From Halomonas sp. KG2 (lineage in GTDB: Bacteria > Pseudomonadota > Gammaproteobacteria > Pseudomonadales > Halomonadaceae), in contig CP098528.1 in the NCBI GenBank assembly GCA_030440445.1, forward strand, positions 310,001 through 374,000: a stretch of DNA of 64,000 nucleotides, in the 5' to 3' direction. The notes under the pieces were generated by a model that saw only the letters and a program-made list of their open reading frames with translations, was not told where the DNA came from and did not search any database. The translations under genes were made by a program, and so were the position numbers. Shown here piece after piece: positions 9,575-18,657 of this stretch (its first letter is position 1; each line of letters starts with the position of its first letter).

Positions 9575-11335
9575 ATGACCGCACAAGAAGCACAGTGGTT
9601 GAACCAGATTATTGCTACAGAAGAGCTGCAGGTGTTGTTTCAGCCCATTGTGAATGCCAATCAGCAGGCTATTTATGGCTATGAAGCGCTTATTCGTGGC
9701 CCGAAAACATCGCCGCTACACTTGCCATTACGCCTGTTTGAGGTGGCGACTCAAGCAGGCTTGTTAGTCGAGCTGGATTTACTGTGTCGACGGTTAGCGA
9801 TTTACCGTTTTGCAGAACTTGAACTGCCCGGATTACTGTTTCTGAACGTGATGCCGCTGACGATTGTTGAGCGTGACTTCCGTGAAGGCTTAACGCTGAG
9901 TTTCATCCAAGAGAGTGGCCTGCCTCCAGAGCGGGTGGTCATCGAGCTGACTGAACATGTGCCTATTCATGATTACGAGCTGATGCGTCAAGCAGTGGCC
10001 CACTATCGCGACATGGGCTTTCAAGTGGCGTTAGATGACTTAGGCGCTGGCCATTCCAGTTTGCGCCATTGGTCTGAACTACGTCCTGATTTCGTCAAAC
10101 TAGACCGCCACTTTATTTCTGGCATTGATCAAGAGCCTGCCAAGCGTGAGTTCTTACGCTCGATTCTCGATGTAGCACGCAGCTTAGACTGCCAACTAAT
10201 TGCTGAGGGGATTGAGACTGCCGCCGAGCACCTCTGTCTGTGGGAGTTAGACCGAGGGTTGACGCTGCTTCAAGGGTTTTACTTTGCACGACCAAGCCTT
10301 CATCCGCCCTTGCAGCTACACATACTGCTACCGGCCACGACACAGCTAACAGGTCCAGCGGGGCGCACCGCCCACTCTATTTTACGTTCGATAAGCGCTG
10401 TGTCGCCAGCGTGCTCCGTGCCAGAGCTTGCTGAGCGCTTTCGTGATGTGACAAGCCTACGCTGCGTGGCGGTGGTAGAAGATGGCGTGCCGATAGCCGT
10501 GGTGCGCCGCAATGCGTTTTTAACGCTATTTACCAACCCCTATAGCCACGCGTTGTACGCAAAGCGTCGGGTGTTAGAGATTGCGGATCCTAAAATGCTA
10601 GTGGCCGACGCAGATTTGTCTCTTGAGGCGCTTAGCCAGCAGCTAACCGATAGCCGCGATATCGAGCAGGAAGATTTCGTGATTGTGGATAGTCGCGGTT
10701 GCTATCTGGGAATGGGGACGATAGTGGACCTATTGCGCGAAATTACCGCCATTCAGGTGCGTCAGGCTCGCCATGCCAACCCGCTTACCGGGTTGCCGGG
10801 TAATATCCTGATAAACGAAACGCTGGTTACTTATCTCGACCAGCACGAAGGGTTTGCGGCCGCCTATGTTGATTTAGATAATTTTAAAGCCTTTAACGAT
10901 GCTTATGGCTATGCCCGTGGCGATCACGTGATTATTTCCTTATCACGTTTGCTTCAGGCGCAGGTAGAGAGCGCCGGCGGGTTTATCGGTCATATTGGTG
11001 GTGATGATTTTATGATGTTGCTTCCCCTAGAGCAGTGGGAGGGCGTTTGCCAGCAAATATTGCACTCTTTTGAAGTGATGGCCCCAGGGTTTTATGAAGA
11101 TGTAGACCGTCAGCAAGGGGGAGTCCATATAGAAAACCGCCAGGGTGCGGTGACGTTTATTCCTTTTGTCAGTGTTTCTATTGCTGTTAAGCCGGTCACT
11201 GATACCACTCGCTGCAAGGCGCTAGACATTGCCGCCCAACTTTCCGAGTTAAAGCACCAAGCAAAAAAAATAGTGGGTAACAGTTTATTCGTAGAGCGTC
11301 GAGGGTGCTGTGTGGTGCCAACGTGGAGTAGGTAA
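9575..11335 (+). CDS. EAL-CBS-GGDEF cyclic-di-GMP protein
   Basis: A 586-residue cytoplasmic protein. The EAL phosphodiesterase domain (about 10-245) has YGYEALIRGP, an Asn in FLNV, Glu in IELTEH, DDLGAG, VKLDRHF, AEGIE and QGFYFARP, so the catalytic set is complete. A pair of CBS motifs (about 265-395) may bind nucleotides. The GGDEF-like domain (about 405-570) carries GGDDF at residues 475-479 instead of GGDEF, so cyclase activity is doubtful and it may be regulatory. The most likely role is hydrolysis of c-di-GMP under control of a nucleotide signal. It is a single gene, followed by the Pho-type promoter of the phn operon. Confidence 0.88.
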   Translation: MTAQEAQWLNQIIATEELQVLFQPIVNANQQAIYGYEALIRGPKTSPLHLPLRLFEVATQAGLLVELDLLCRRLAIYRFAELELPGLLFLNVMPLTIVERDFREGLTLSFIQESGLPPERVVIELTEHVPIHDYELMRQAVAHYRDMGFQVALDDLGAGHSSLRHWSELRPDFVKLDRHFISGIDQEPAKREFLRSILDVARSLDCQLIAEGIETAAEHLCLWELDRGLTLLQGFYFARPSLHPPLQLHILLPATTQLTGPAGRTAHSILRSISAVSPACSVPELAERFRDVTSLRCVAVVEDGVPIAVVRRNAFLTLFTNPYSHALYAKRRVLEIADPKMLVADADLSLEALSQQLTDSRDIEQEDFVIVDSRGCYLGMGTIVDLLREITAIQVRQARHANPLTGLPGNILINETLVTYLDQHEGFAAAYVDLDNFKAFNDAYGYARGDHVIISLSRLLQAQVESAGGFIGHIGGDDFMMLLPLEQWEGVCQQILHSFEVMAPGFYEDVDRQQGGVHIENRQGAVTFIPFVSVSIAVKPVTDTTRCKALDIAAQLSELKHQAKKIVGNSLFVERRGCCVVPTWSR

Positions 11336-11367
11336 CAGTGAGTTTTACCCACTGAACTGTCGCTGAG

Positions 11368-11407
11368 CGGTCATGACCTTGTCATTTTAGTGTCCCTTCG
11401 CTGTCAT
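11368..11407 (+). promoter_or_regulatory. Tandem Pho box array upstream of phnD
   Basis: Four heptamers recur with an exact 11-bp period: CGGTCAT (11368), TTGTCAT (11379), GTGTCCC (11390) and CTGTCAT (11401). The PhoB consensus is CTGTCAT-N4-CTGTCAT, so this reads as two adjoining Pho boxes ending 50 bp before the phnD start. It indicates phosphate-starvation control of the operon. Confidence 0.75.
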
Positions 11408-11457
11408 GATTGGGCACCACCATAGCGGCATTGTTAAATAACCCGCTCAGGTGATGT

Positions 11458-12435
11458 ATGCAACCTCTCTGTCTGTCTCAATCGTTTTCTCGTACGTTGA
11501 TTAGCGCTGCTGTGGTTAGTGCGTTTGCGCTGGCAGCCGTTAACGCCTCCGCTGACCTCTCTTCGCGTTATGTTGATAATGATGGTGACATGGTTGCTGA
11601 CGTACCCAGCGATGAGTCTCAGTGGGTTGATCCGGATACCTTAGTCTTTGCCTATACGCCGGTCGAAGACCCCGCTGTGTACGCCGATGTTTGGGCGGAT
11701 TTTCTCGAACACTTAAGCGATGCCACCGGCAAGCGGGTACAGTTCTTCCCGGTTCAGTCCAACGCTGCTCAGCAGGAGGCACTGCGCGCAGGCCGCCTTC
11801 ATGTGGCTGGTTTTAATACGGGTGGCGTACCGGTTGCCGTTAACTGTGGTGGTTTCCGCCCCTTTGCCATGATGGCTGCTGCAGACGGCAGCTTTGGCTA
11901 TGAGATGGAGATCATCACTTATCCCGGTAGCGGCATTGAGTCGGTTGAAGATTTGGCAGGCAGCCAACTGGCATTTACCTCTGAAACGTCTAACTCTGGT
12001 TTCCGCGCGCCTTCTGCGCTACTGCGTTCCGAGTACGGTTTAGAGGCTGGTGAGGATTTCGAAACTGCGTTCTCCGGTTCCCACGACAACTCCATTTTAG
12101 GAGTGGTGAATAAAGACTACGAAGCTGCTGCCATTGCTAACTCTGTTGGCGCGCGGATGATCTCTCGTGGCGTTGTCAACGAAGGTGATTACGAGATTAT
12201 CTACACCTCCGAAACGTTCCCCACCACCGCCTATGGGCTGGCCAATAACTTGAGCCCTGAGCTGGCCGAGAAAATTCAAGATGCTTTCTTCAGCTACGAC
12301 TGGGAAGGCACTGCCCTTGAGACCGAGTTTGCCAACTCCGGCGAAGCGCAGTTTATCCCGATTACCTACCAGGAAAACTGGTCGGTCATTCGCACCATCG
12401 CCGATGCCAATGGCGTGACCTACGACTGCGATTAA
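11458..12435 (+). CDS. phnD: PhnD-type phosphate/phosphite/phosphonate-binding protein
   Basis: Periplasmic substrate-binding protein of 325 residues for an ABC importer. The signal peptide spans about residues 1-32 (cleavage near NASA-D). The family segments LVFAYTPVEDPA, a GRLHVAGFNTGG-like loop, DLAGSQLAFTSETSNSGFRAP and SGSHDNSILGVVNKDYEAAAI match PhnD/PtxB proteins. Homologues bind phosphonates, phosphite or inorganic phosphate, and the sequence alone does not say which. It is first in the operon phnD-phnC-phnE-phnE-phosphatase under a Pho box array. A stem-loop after the gene may favour higher expression of this protein than of the membrane parts. Confidence 0.9.
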   Translation: MQPLCLSQSFSRTLISAAVVSAFALAAVNASADLSSRYVDNDGDMVADVPSDESQWVDPDTLVFAYTPVEDPAVYADVWADFLEHLSDATGKRVQFFPVQSNAAQQEALRAGRLHVAGFNTGGVPVAVNCGGFRPFAMMAAADGSFGYEMEIITYPGSGIESVEDLAGSQLAFTSETSNSGFRAPSALLRSEYGLEAGEDFETAFSGSHDNSILGVVNKDYEAAAIANSVGARMISRGVVNEGDYEIIYTSETFPTTAYGLANNLSPELAEKIQDAFFSYDWEGTALETEFANSGEAQFIPITYQENWSVIRTIADANGVTYDCD

Positions 12436-12459
12436 CACGTTAGTCGTTCTGGAACCCTA

Positions 12460-12487
12460 TCGGCCAGGAAGGCAACTTTCTGGCCGA
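12460..12487 (+). other. Intercistronic stem-loop between phnD and phnC
   Basis: TCGGCCAG pairs perfectly with CTGGCCGA around a 12-base loop. There is no U tract, so it is not a full terminator. It may stabilise the phnD part of the message or attenuate downstream expression, as is common after binding-protein genes. Confidence 0.5.
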
Positions 12488-12526
12488 ATTGCTATGTACC
12501 TGACTACTCGTAAATGAGGCACTCTC

Positions 12527-13393
12527 ATGTTGACTCTTACCGGCGTTGGCAAACGTTACCCTACTGGGGATCGTGCGTTAACCGATATACAACTGACGCT
12601 ACCTAAGGGCCAAGTGATGGCGCTGATTGGGCCATCCGGTGCAGGGAAAAGTACGCTGATTCGTTGCGTGAACCGCTTGGTAGAACCCACCCAAGGCAGT
12701 ATTCGCCTGGAAGATGTAGAGCTGACCAAACTTTCGGGCAATCGTCTGCGCCACGCGCGCCGCTCCATGGGAATGATTTTTCAGGAGTATGCACTGGTTG
12801 ACCGTTTAACCGTGATGGAGAACGTACTGTCTGGTCAGCTAGGTTATGTGGGGTTTTGGCGTAGTTTCTTGCGTCGTTACCCACAAGAAGCCGTGGCCGA
12901 AGCCTTTCGCTTGCTGGAACGAGTTGGTTTGCCACACGCCATTGATAAGCGTGCCGATGCGCTCTCCGGTGGCCAGCGCCAGCGGGTTGGTATTGCCCGT
13001 GCGCTGTTACAAAGCCCAAAGCTACTGTTGGTTGATGAACCCACCGCCAGTCTCGACCCGAAAACATCACGTCAGATCATGCGTCTGATTCGTGAACTAT
13101 GCGCCGAGCGAGAGTTGGCCGCGATTATCAACATCCACGATGTCGCACTGGCTCAGCAGTTTGCTGACCGTATTGTGGGATTGCGGGCTGGGGAAATCGT
13201 CTTTGACGGGCAGCCTGGCGAGCTTACCAGCGAAATTCTGACGACTATCTATGGTGAAGAGGATTGGGATACCACTCCAGAACCTGCTGATGATGAAACT
13301 GAACAGAATGTGAAAGAGAGCGAAGAGCATCGCCCTTATGCTAGCTGTGAGCTGTCCCGCTTAGAAAGCCTGGCGAGTGGGGTCGCGCGATGA
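12527..13393 (+). CDS. phnC: Phosphonate-type ABC transporter ATP-binding protein
   Basis: Cytoplasmic ATPase of 288 residues. Walker A is GPSGAGKST, the signature is [15 protein letters not shown], Walker B is [12 protein letters not shown], and the switch His lies in NIHDVALA. The C-terminal about 40 residues after the ATPase core are acidic and variable. GAGG precedes the ATG. The stop overlaps the next gene start (ATGA), so translation is coupled. It energises import together with the two PhnE permeases. Confidence 0.93.
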   Translation: MLTLTGVGKRYPTGDRALTDIQLTLPKGQVMALIGPSGAGKSTLIRCVNRLVEPTQGSIRLEDVELTKLSGNRLRHARRSMGMIFQEYALVDRLTVMENVLSGQLGYVGFWRSFLRRYPQEAVAEAFRLLERVGLPHAIDKRADALSGGQRQRVGIARALLQSPKLLLVDEPTASLDPKTSRQIMRLIRELCAERELAAIINIHDVALAQQFADRIVGLRAGEIVFDGQPGELTSEILTTIYGEEDWDTTPEPADDETEQNVKESEEHRPYASCELSRLESLASGVAR

Positions 13394-14217
13394 GCAGCAC
13401 CAATGCACTGGCGCGCCAACAGGCTGCGCGTGAAGGGCACTGGCGGCGCTTACCACTGATTGATAACCCGCGTGTGCGTTGGGGACTGGTGCTAGGCGCG
13501 ATTGCATATTTGGTACTGGCGCTTGCCTCTGTGGACGTTAATTGGGCACGCGTGGCGGAAGGAGCCGGACGCGCACTCAATTTTCTTGGTGCGTTTCTGC
13601 AGCCGGACTTCGTTAGCCGCCAGAGTGACATTATCGCGGGCCTGCTAGAAAGTCTGACCATGACGTTAACCTCTACGGTGATTGGCGTGTTATTGGCCAT
13701 TCCTGTGGGGCTGGGGGCGGCGCGTAATATCTCGCCATTACCTATTTATGCCGTGTGCCGCGCGATTATTGCCGTGTCGCGCACCTTCCAAGAAATTATC
13801 ATCGCCATTCTGTTTGTGGTGATGTTCGGCTTCGGGCCGTTTGCGGGCATGTTGACCCTGGCGTTTGCCACGATTGGTTTTATGGCCAAGCTGCTGGCAG
13901 AGGACATTGAAGATCTCGACTGGCGGCAGGTAGAGGCCGTACGCGCCACCGGGGCGAGCTGGTGGCAAACCATGAATCATGCCATTCAACCTCAGGTGAT
14001 GCCGCGCTTAATTGGCCTCTCGATGTATCGACTGGATATCAACTTCCGTGAGTCGTCAGTGATTGGCATTGTCGGCGCTGGCGGTATCGGTGCCACTCTG
14101 AATACCTCGTTGAGCCGCTACGAGTACGGCACATCTGCTGCCATCCTGCTGATTATCATCGCTATTGTACTGATGAGTGAGTATGCCTCCAGCTATGTTC
14201 GCCGCTGGACACAGTAA
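13390..14217 (+). CDS. phnE: Phosphonate-type ABC permease, first PhnE
   Basis: Inner-membrane permease of 275 residues with about six hydrophobic segments and a BPD-transporter core. The cytoplasmic coupling loop is [20 protein letters not shown], followed by [22 protein letters not shown], a strongly conserved PhnE segment. It pairs with the second PhnE immediately downstream, probably as a heterodimer. It overlaps phnC by 4 bases. Confidence 0.92.
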   Translation: MSSTNALARQQAAREGHWRRLPLIDNPRVRWGLVLGAIAYLVLALASVDVNWARVAEGAGRALNFLGAFLQPDFVSRQSDIIAGLLESLTMTLTSTVIGVLLAIPVGLGAARNISPLPIYAVCRAIIAVSRTFQEIIIAILFVVMFGFGPFAGMLTLAFATIGFMAKLLAEDIEDLDWRQVEAVRATGASWWQTMNHAIQPQVMPRLIGLSMYRLDINFRESSVIGIVGAGGIGATLNTSLSRYEYGTSAAILLIIIAIVLMSEYASSYVRRWTQ

Positions 14218-14248
14218 CGACGCGCCACTTGCCATAAGAGGAAACGAT

Positions 14249-15064
14249 ATGCCTGTTTCAACATCCCCCCAAGGGGCACCGCTTTGGCAGCGGCGCACTA
14301 CCCGTGCCCAGTGGCTGCAATTCGCTGCCTGGCTTCTAGGCATCAGCCTGTTTCTACTATGTTGGAAAGTGATTTCTGATAACACGATGTGGGTGTTCGT
14401 TGAAGATGCTGGCCGCCAGGGCAGCGACTTAATCAGCCGTATGATGCCGCCGCGTTGGGAGTATGCCAATGTGCTGTGGAAGCCCATGTGGGATACCTTG
14501 AACATTGCCACGTTAGGGACGGCGCTAGGTATTGTCATGGCCTTTCCCGTGGCGTTTTTAGCGGCACGCAACACCACGCCACACCCACTGATACGCAGCT
14601 TGGCGCTCACTGTTATTGTTTCGTCTCGCTCTATCAACTCGCTGATTTGGGCCATGCTGTTGGTCACAATTCTTGGCCCTGGCGTCTTGGCGGGTATTAT
14701 CGCCATTGCGCTGCGCTCCATTGGCTTTGTAGGCAAGCTGCTTTATGAAGCCATTGAAGAAATTCATCCAACCCCCGTTGAAGCGATTAGTGCCACCGGT
14801 GCCAGCCGCCTACAGGTGATGAACTACGCTGTGTTGCCTCAGGTAATGCCTGCCTTTGCGGGTATTAGCGTGTATCGCTGGGACATTAATATTCGTGAGT
14901 CTACCGTGCTGGGTCTGGTGGGGGCTGGTGGTATTGGTTTGCAGCTCAATGCCTCAATTAACAGCCTTGCCTGGAACCAAGTTAGCGTCATCTTTGTGAT
15001 GATTTTTGCCACGGTGCTGGTGTCCGAGTGGGTCTCTGCCCGTGTGCGTCACGCAATCATCTAG
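14249..15064 (+). CDS. phnE: Phosphonate-type ABC permease, second PhnE
   Basis: Second permease subunit, 271 residues from the ATG at 14249, which has AGAGGAAA just before it. The frame is open back to 14177, but that would overlap the previous gene by 41 bases without a good binding site. Coupling loop ATGASRLQVMNYAVLPQVMP and YRWDINIRESTVLGLVGAGGIG parallel those of the first permease, so the two arose by duplication. Two-permease PhnE systems are known for phosphonate, phosphite and phosphate uptake. Confidence 0.92.
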   Translation: MPVSTSPQGAPLWQRRTTRAQWLQFAAWLLGISLFLLCWKVISDNTMWVFVEDAGRQGSDLISRMMPPRWEYANVLWKPMWDTLNIATLGTALGIVMAFPVAFLAARNTTPHPLIRSLALTVIVSSRSINSLIWAMLLVTILGPGVLAGIIAIALRSIGFVGKLLYEAIEEIHPTPVEAISATGASRLQVMNYAVLPQVMPAFAGISVYRWDINIRESTVLGLVGAGGIGLQLNASINSLAWNQVSVIFVMIFATVLVSEWVSARVRHAII

Positions 15065-15088
15065 TCAGCCTGTCGAGGAACAGAAACC

Positions 15089-15718
15089 ATGCGCTTTCCA
15101 AATGCAGACATCACCACCATCGATATTATGCGCCATGGAGAGCCAGTCGGCGGGCGCATGTTACGTGGCAGCACCGACCACCCACTGAGTGAAACGGGCT
15201 GGAAGCAAGTGAGTGATGCCGTCATGCGCCACACGGTGGACGGCAAGCCACCTTACGATGCGATTGTTAGTTCGCCACTACTGCGTTGCCGCGAATTTGC
15301 GCTGTGGCTAGGCGAGGAGTTTGATGTACCTGTACAAGTTGATGATGACTTGGCTGAACTTCACTTGGGGCGCTGGGAAGGCAAAACGCATGCCCAGGTA
15401 TTTGCCGATGAGGGCAGTGAGCCAATGAGCGCGTTTTGGTTTAACCCCTGCCAAGTCGCGCCCCCAGAAGGGGAAACATTGGCAGCGCTGGATGCTCGGG
15501 TTAGTGAATCCTGGCAGCGGCTGTTGGCTAATCCGCCCGGTAAGCACGTGTTGGTGGTGGCACATCTGTTTGTCTGCAATGCGCTGCTGCGCCAAGTGCT
15601 GGGGCAGCCGCTTGGTAACGGCTTAGTGATGGACTTGCCCTATGCTGCGATGAGCCGCCTGCGCCACGAGCACCATGCGCTGGGCGAAACCACCTTTGTT
15701 GAGTGGATAGGGCGTTAG
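15089..15718 (+). CDS. Histidine phosphatase family protein
   Basis: A 209-residue cytoplasmic protein of the phosphoglycerate mutase-like branch. The catalytic motif is IMRHGEPV with His16. The conserved GRWEGKTHAQV segment and acid follow, and a second His lies in VVAHLFVCN. This last motif differs from the usual SHGG form, which may shift substrate choice. GAGGAAC precedes the ATG, and the gene lies 24 bp after the second phnE in the same orientation, so it is the last gene of the Pho-type operon. It may release phosphate from an imported phosphoester or act in nucleotide or cobamide-type phosphate chemistry. The substrate is unknown. Confidence 0.82.
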   Translation: MRFPNADITTIDIMRHGEPVGGRMLRGSTDHPLSETGWKQVSDAVMRHTVDGKPPYDAIVSSPLLRCREFALWLGEEFDVPVQVDDDLAELHLGRWEGKTHAQVFADEGSEPMSAFWFNPCQVAPPEGETLAALDARVSESWQRLLANPPGKHVLVVAHLFVCNALLRQVLGQPLGNGLVMDLPYAAMSRLRHEHHALGETTFVEWIGR

Positions 15719-15817
15719 TCACCGTGCGTTAGTAATAACAGCTTACGAATCAGTAGCGGGTAAGCTGCGCATAGGCCATGATATAAGCATTGCTAACGTG
15801 CTGAGCCGGAGCGATGT

Positions 15818-16297
15818 ATGCCATTTATCCGTCTGTCCCCACTGTTAACGCTATTCGCGCTGCTGCTATTAGCAGGGTGTGCCAGCAAAGAGATCACGAC
15901 TGCTCCCGCCTCAAATGATCAAGCGGGTATTTCGATGGAGCGCGCGCTGATTCTCTCTCATGCCCAGCAAGCGATTGGCACACCCTATCGCTTTGGCGGC
16001 AATACGCCGGAGGGGCTGGATTGTTCGGGGCTTGTGGAAATGACTTATCGCGCTGCGGGCATACGCGTGCCCCGCACTGCTAACGATCAGTTCCGCGCGC
16101 TGCCGCAGGTAGATACGCCACGTCCAGGTGATTTACTGTTCTTTGGAGATGGTGCCAAAGCCACACACGTAGGCATTTATGGCGGGAACCGGCAAATGAT
16201 CCACGCACCTGGCAGCGGTCGAGCCGTGGTCAGCGTGCCACTGGATGTCGATTACTGGAATCAGCGCTTTTTAGGGGCTGCTTCGCCAGCACCCTAA
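15818..16297 (+). CDS. NlpC/P60 family lipoprotein (Spr/MepS-like)
   Basis: Lipoprotein of 159 residues with lipobox LLAGC (Cys21), probably sorted to the outer membrane. The NlpC/P60 cysteine peptidase domain has the catalytic Cys69 in GLDCSGLV, His117 in THVGIYGG and the polar residue His129 in MIHAPGSG. Such enzymes cut D-Glu-mDAP or mDAP-D-Ala bonds in peptidoglycan during wall growth. CGGAG precedes the ATG. It is a single gene converging on the metalloprotease gene downstream. Confidence 0.9.
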   Translation: MPFIRLSPLLTLFALLLLAGCASKEITTAPASNDQAGISMERALILSHAQQAIGTPYRFGGNTPEGLDCSGLVEMTYRAAGIRVPRTANDQFRALPQVDTPRPGDLLFFGDGAKATHVGIYGGNRQMIHAPGSGRAVVSVPLDVDYWNQRFLGAASPAP

Positions 16298-16348
16298 GCG
16301 ACATTAATAGGGTGAGTAATTGCAATTCAATGTAGGAAAGCCAACGGA

Positions 16349-16969
16349 TCAGGCTGCCTGCTCATCAGGTGTTGTGGTCACTTCTTCTGTGTCTGTAGTA
16401 GCTCCCCCTGCGCTTCGTGCAGCATTCATTTCGCTCTGCTCGCGAGCGGCTTCCAGTTTGGCTTCCAATAAATACTGTCTTGCCTGAGCGGCCACCTGTA
16501 TATCTTTAGAAGAAGGCTCTGCCGGCGCCAACGCTGCCGCGATGACCGTTTGCATCTTTTCAATAGTCGCCGTGGGGTTGCCTGGTACGGGGCCGTAGTC
16601 AATGGGAACTTCGCCCGCAACAGCATAGCGTTTGCCGTCTGGCCCAACTTCGTACTCATAGCTGGCACCGCCGGTGTAGGGGCCGCCTACCGTCTGGTGG
16701 GCCATTTCATGCTGGCGAACTTCCCGGTCAGTTTGCTTAAGCTGTTCTAAAAGCTGGATCTCCTCCGGTGCTAGCGGCGTACCGTCGGGGCGCGTAGGGC
16801 CGGTCGTTTCGCGACTGGCGGATGAGTCCGCCTCTTCACTGGCTTGTGCAGTCTCTGAGGCGTGAGCCTTCTGTTCTTCCGACGCCATCCGATTAGCCTG
16901 TGTACTGCTTACCTTAGGCTGCGGTAACGCATATGAAGAAACAAAGGGGGGTAGGGTAGAAAGATCCAT
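16349..16969 (-). CDS. SprA-related putative metalloprotease
   Basis: A 206-residue protein of the SprA-related family (the so-called CJM1_0395 putative metalloproteases). The central conserved part carries the zinc-protease motif HEMAH followed by TGGASYEYEVGPDGKRYAVAG and PIDYGPVPGNP. The flanks are low-complexity and acidic, with an Ala/Glu/Ser-rich N-terminal half. No signal peptide is visible. The frame allows a TTG at 16975, but the ATG at 16969 is preferred. The substrate is unknown, and the activity rests on the HExxH motif alone. Confidence 0.75.
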   Translation of the reverse strand: MDLSTLPPFVSSYALPQPKVSSTQANRMASEEQKAHASETAQASEEADSSASRETTGPTRPDGTPLAPEEIQLLEQLKQTDREVRQHEMAHQTVGGPYTGGASYEYEVGPDGKRYAVAGEVPIDYGPVPGNPTATIEKMQTVIAAALAPAEPSSKDIQVAAQARQYLLEAKLEAAREQSEMNAARSAGGATTDTEEVTTTPDEQAA

Positions 16970-17086
16970 AAGCAATTACCGAAGGATAAGCTGTTTGCGT
17001 TAGCATAGAGCATCTATGTAGAAATCGCAGCACGTCATTGTCGTGCCTAAAACGACCGCTTAGCTATTGTTTGGTTAATCATTCGC

Positions 17087-17314
17087 ATGCCCATCATCGA
17101 TGTTGTTATTCATCTGTCAAAAAGTGAGTGTCTTGCGCATTACGAAGAACGTTACTCGAACGTGCGAGCGCGCAGCGTTGATGGCCGCTGGGTCATTTTT
17201 CCTGCTGAAGCGCTGCGCCGCGTAGTAGGACAAGAGGGCGTTCATGGCGTTTATCGATTGGAATTTTCTGACCAGAGTCGTTTTATCAACATTCAGCCTC
17301 TCTCAACGAGTTGA
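17087..17314 (+). CDS. DUF2835 family protein
   Basis: A 75-residue protein matching the small DUF2835 family: LSKSECLAHYE at the start, then RSVDGRWVIFPAEALRRVV and GVYRLEFSDQSRFINI at the end. It is predicted to be a compact beta-rich cytoplasmic protein, function unknown. Its stop overlaps a possible TTG start of the next gene, so the two are probably cotranscribed. Confidence 0.75.
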   Translation: MPIIDVVIHLSKSECLAHYEERYSNVRARSVDGRWVIFPAEALRRVVGQEGVHGVYRLEFSDQSRFINIQPLSTS

Positions 17315-17322
17315 CTTGGCAT

Positions 17323-17706
17323 ATGCACTATAGCGATGCAAATCTAACGCTCCATGAACTCATTTATGCCGTTATACCCAATCTAAATAGAGCCGAAAAA
17401 TTAGTGCTCAATACGCTGGAGAGCCTAATCGAAGTGGCAGAAAACCCATTGGATGTCGTTAAGCGTAACGAACAAAGACATGCTTTCTCGCTAGAAGTGC
17501 ATCGTGTGCGTATCAATATAGAACACCTTTTGGAACGCTATCGTTCTGATGTGGATAGGGTTTTGCGCTCCGGAGGGGAAGTGAAAGGGCCTGTCGTGGT
17601 ACCTGATGCCCTAGAGGCCGATGCAATTCGCAGCGCCATTGATATTTACTTACACGTTAGGTCTTTTCAGCGTGGTGAACGTCGTCAGCCACTACCAGGC
17701 CACTAG
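17323..17706 (+). CDS. Hypothetical protein, helical
   Basis: I do not recognise this 127-residue protein. It appears mostly helical, with several Leu-rich segments (LTLHELIYAVIPNLN, KLVLNTLESLIEV) and a basic mid-region, and has no signal peptide or membrane segment. The reading frame also starts with TTG at 17311, overlapping the stop of the DUF2835 gene; the ATG at 17323 is used here. The tight link to the DUF2835 gene suggests coexpression. No function is proposed. Confidence 0.6.
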   Translation: MHYSDANLTLHELIYAVIPNLNRAEKLVLNTLESLIEVAENPLDVVKRNEQRHAFSLEVHRVRINIEHLLERYRSDVDRVLRSGGEVKGPVVVPDALEADAIRSAIDIYLHVRSFQRGERRQPLPGH

Positions 17707-17848
17707 TTATCACCTTATCGCCACTCCTTGTCATCACATGGCATCATCATTGCCTGTATAATGCGAGTACTGCTTTTGGGGTTACCCACCTGAAGGCCGA
17801 CAGCTTGCCTACCCGGCAATTCGCTGTGACCACATTAGGAGATATATC

Positions 17849-18427
17849 ATGTCTGCCTCACCTGTCACGTTAATGGTAGCCCGTCGAGTGGCGAGCGGCC
17901 GTTACCACGATTTTAACCGTTGGTTGAACGAAGGCCGCGACTTGGCGGCTGACTTTCCCGGTTATCTGGGGTCCGGTGTCTTGGCACCACCCAATAGCGA
18001 TGACGAATATCAAATCATTTTCCGCTTTAGTAGCAGTGATACGTTAACAGCCTGGGAGCACTCGGCTTCACGGAATGCATGGCTACAGCGAGGTAAGGGG
18101 CTGTATGACGCACCGCATGAGCACCGTGCCACCGGTCTAGATGCTTGGTTTCAGTCTAGCTCGGGCACGACGCCTCCGCGTTGGAAACAAGCCATCGCCG
18201 TATGGTTGGCTTTTTTCCCCATTTCACTGCTGTTTAACTGGCTATTTGGCAGTGCCTTAGCGGACTGGCCCATGGTGCCCCGTGTTCTGGTCAGTACGAT
18301 GATGTTGACGCCTGTCATGGTGTTTTTATTTATTCCACTTTCAACACGCCTACTTGCCCCTTGGTTGGAAGGGAAATGGTCGCCATTAGATATATTGTCA
18401 CGTTGGCGTCATGAGCATAGAACGTAG
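17849..18427 (+). CDS. Antibiotic biosynthesis monooxygenase-like membrane protein
   Basis: A 192-residue protein. The N-terminal ABM-like ferredoxin fold (about 1-100) has TLMVARRVASGRYHDFNRWL and the WEHSASRNAWLQRG pattern. Two membrane segments follow (about 111-135 and 145-170). This fused form occurs widely in bacteria and has no firm function. AGGAG lies before the ATG. It stands alone between two intergenic stretches. Confidence 0.75.
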   Translation: MSASPVTLMVARRVASGRYHDFNRWLNEGRDLAADFPGYLGSGVLAPPNSDDEYQIIFRFSSSDTLTAWEHSASRNAWLQRGKGLYDAPHEHRATGLDAWFQSSSGTTPPRWKQAIAVWLAFFPISLLFNWLFGSALADWPMVPRVLVSTMMLTPVMVFLFIPLSTRLLAPWLEGKWSPLDILSRWRHEHRT

Positions 18428-18657
18428 TACAGAATGGATGGGAGCATATCTATATTATTAAAATGAGTTAAAACATGGGCTTAATTTTATCTAATAACAT
18501 CTTAAGCCATGCTCTTTGGGTTTCTTTAACAACGTGAATAATTGCTAAACTTCATGGGGTTAAACGCTGCAATAGTGCTAAGCTAAATACGCTTGCAGCA
18601 AAAGGATAACTGACATTGGTGCAATGCTAGCGTACCAAGTCGCCCCATGGAGTCGTT

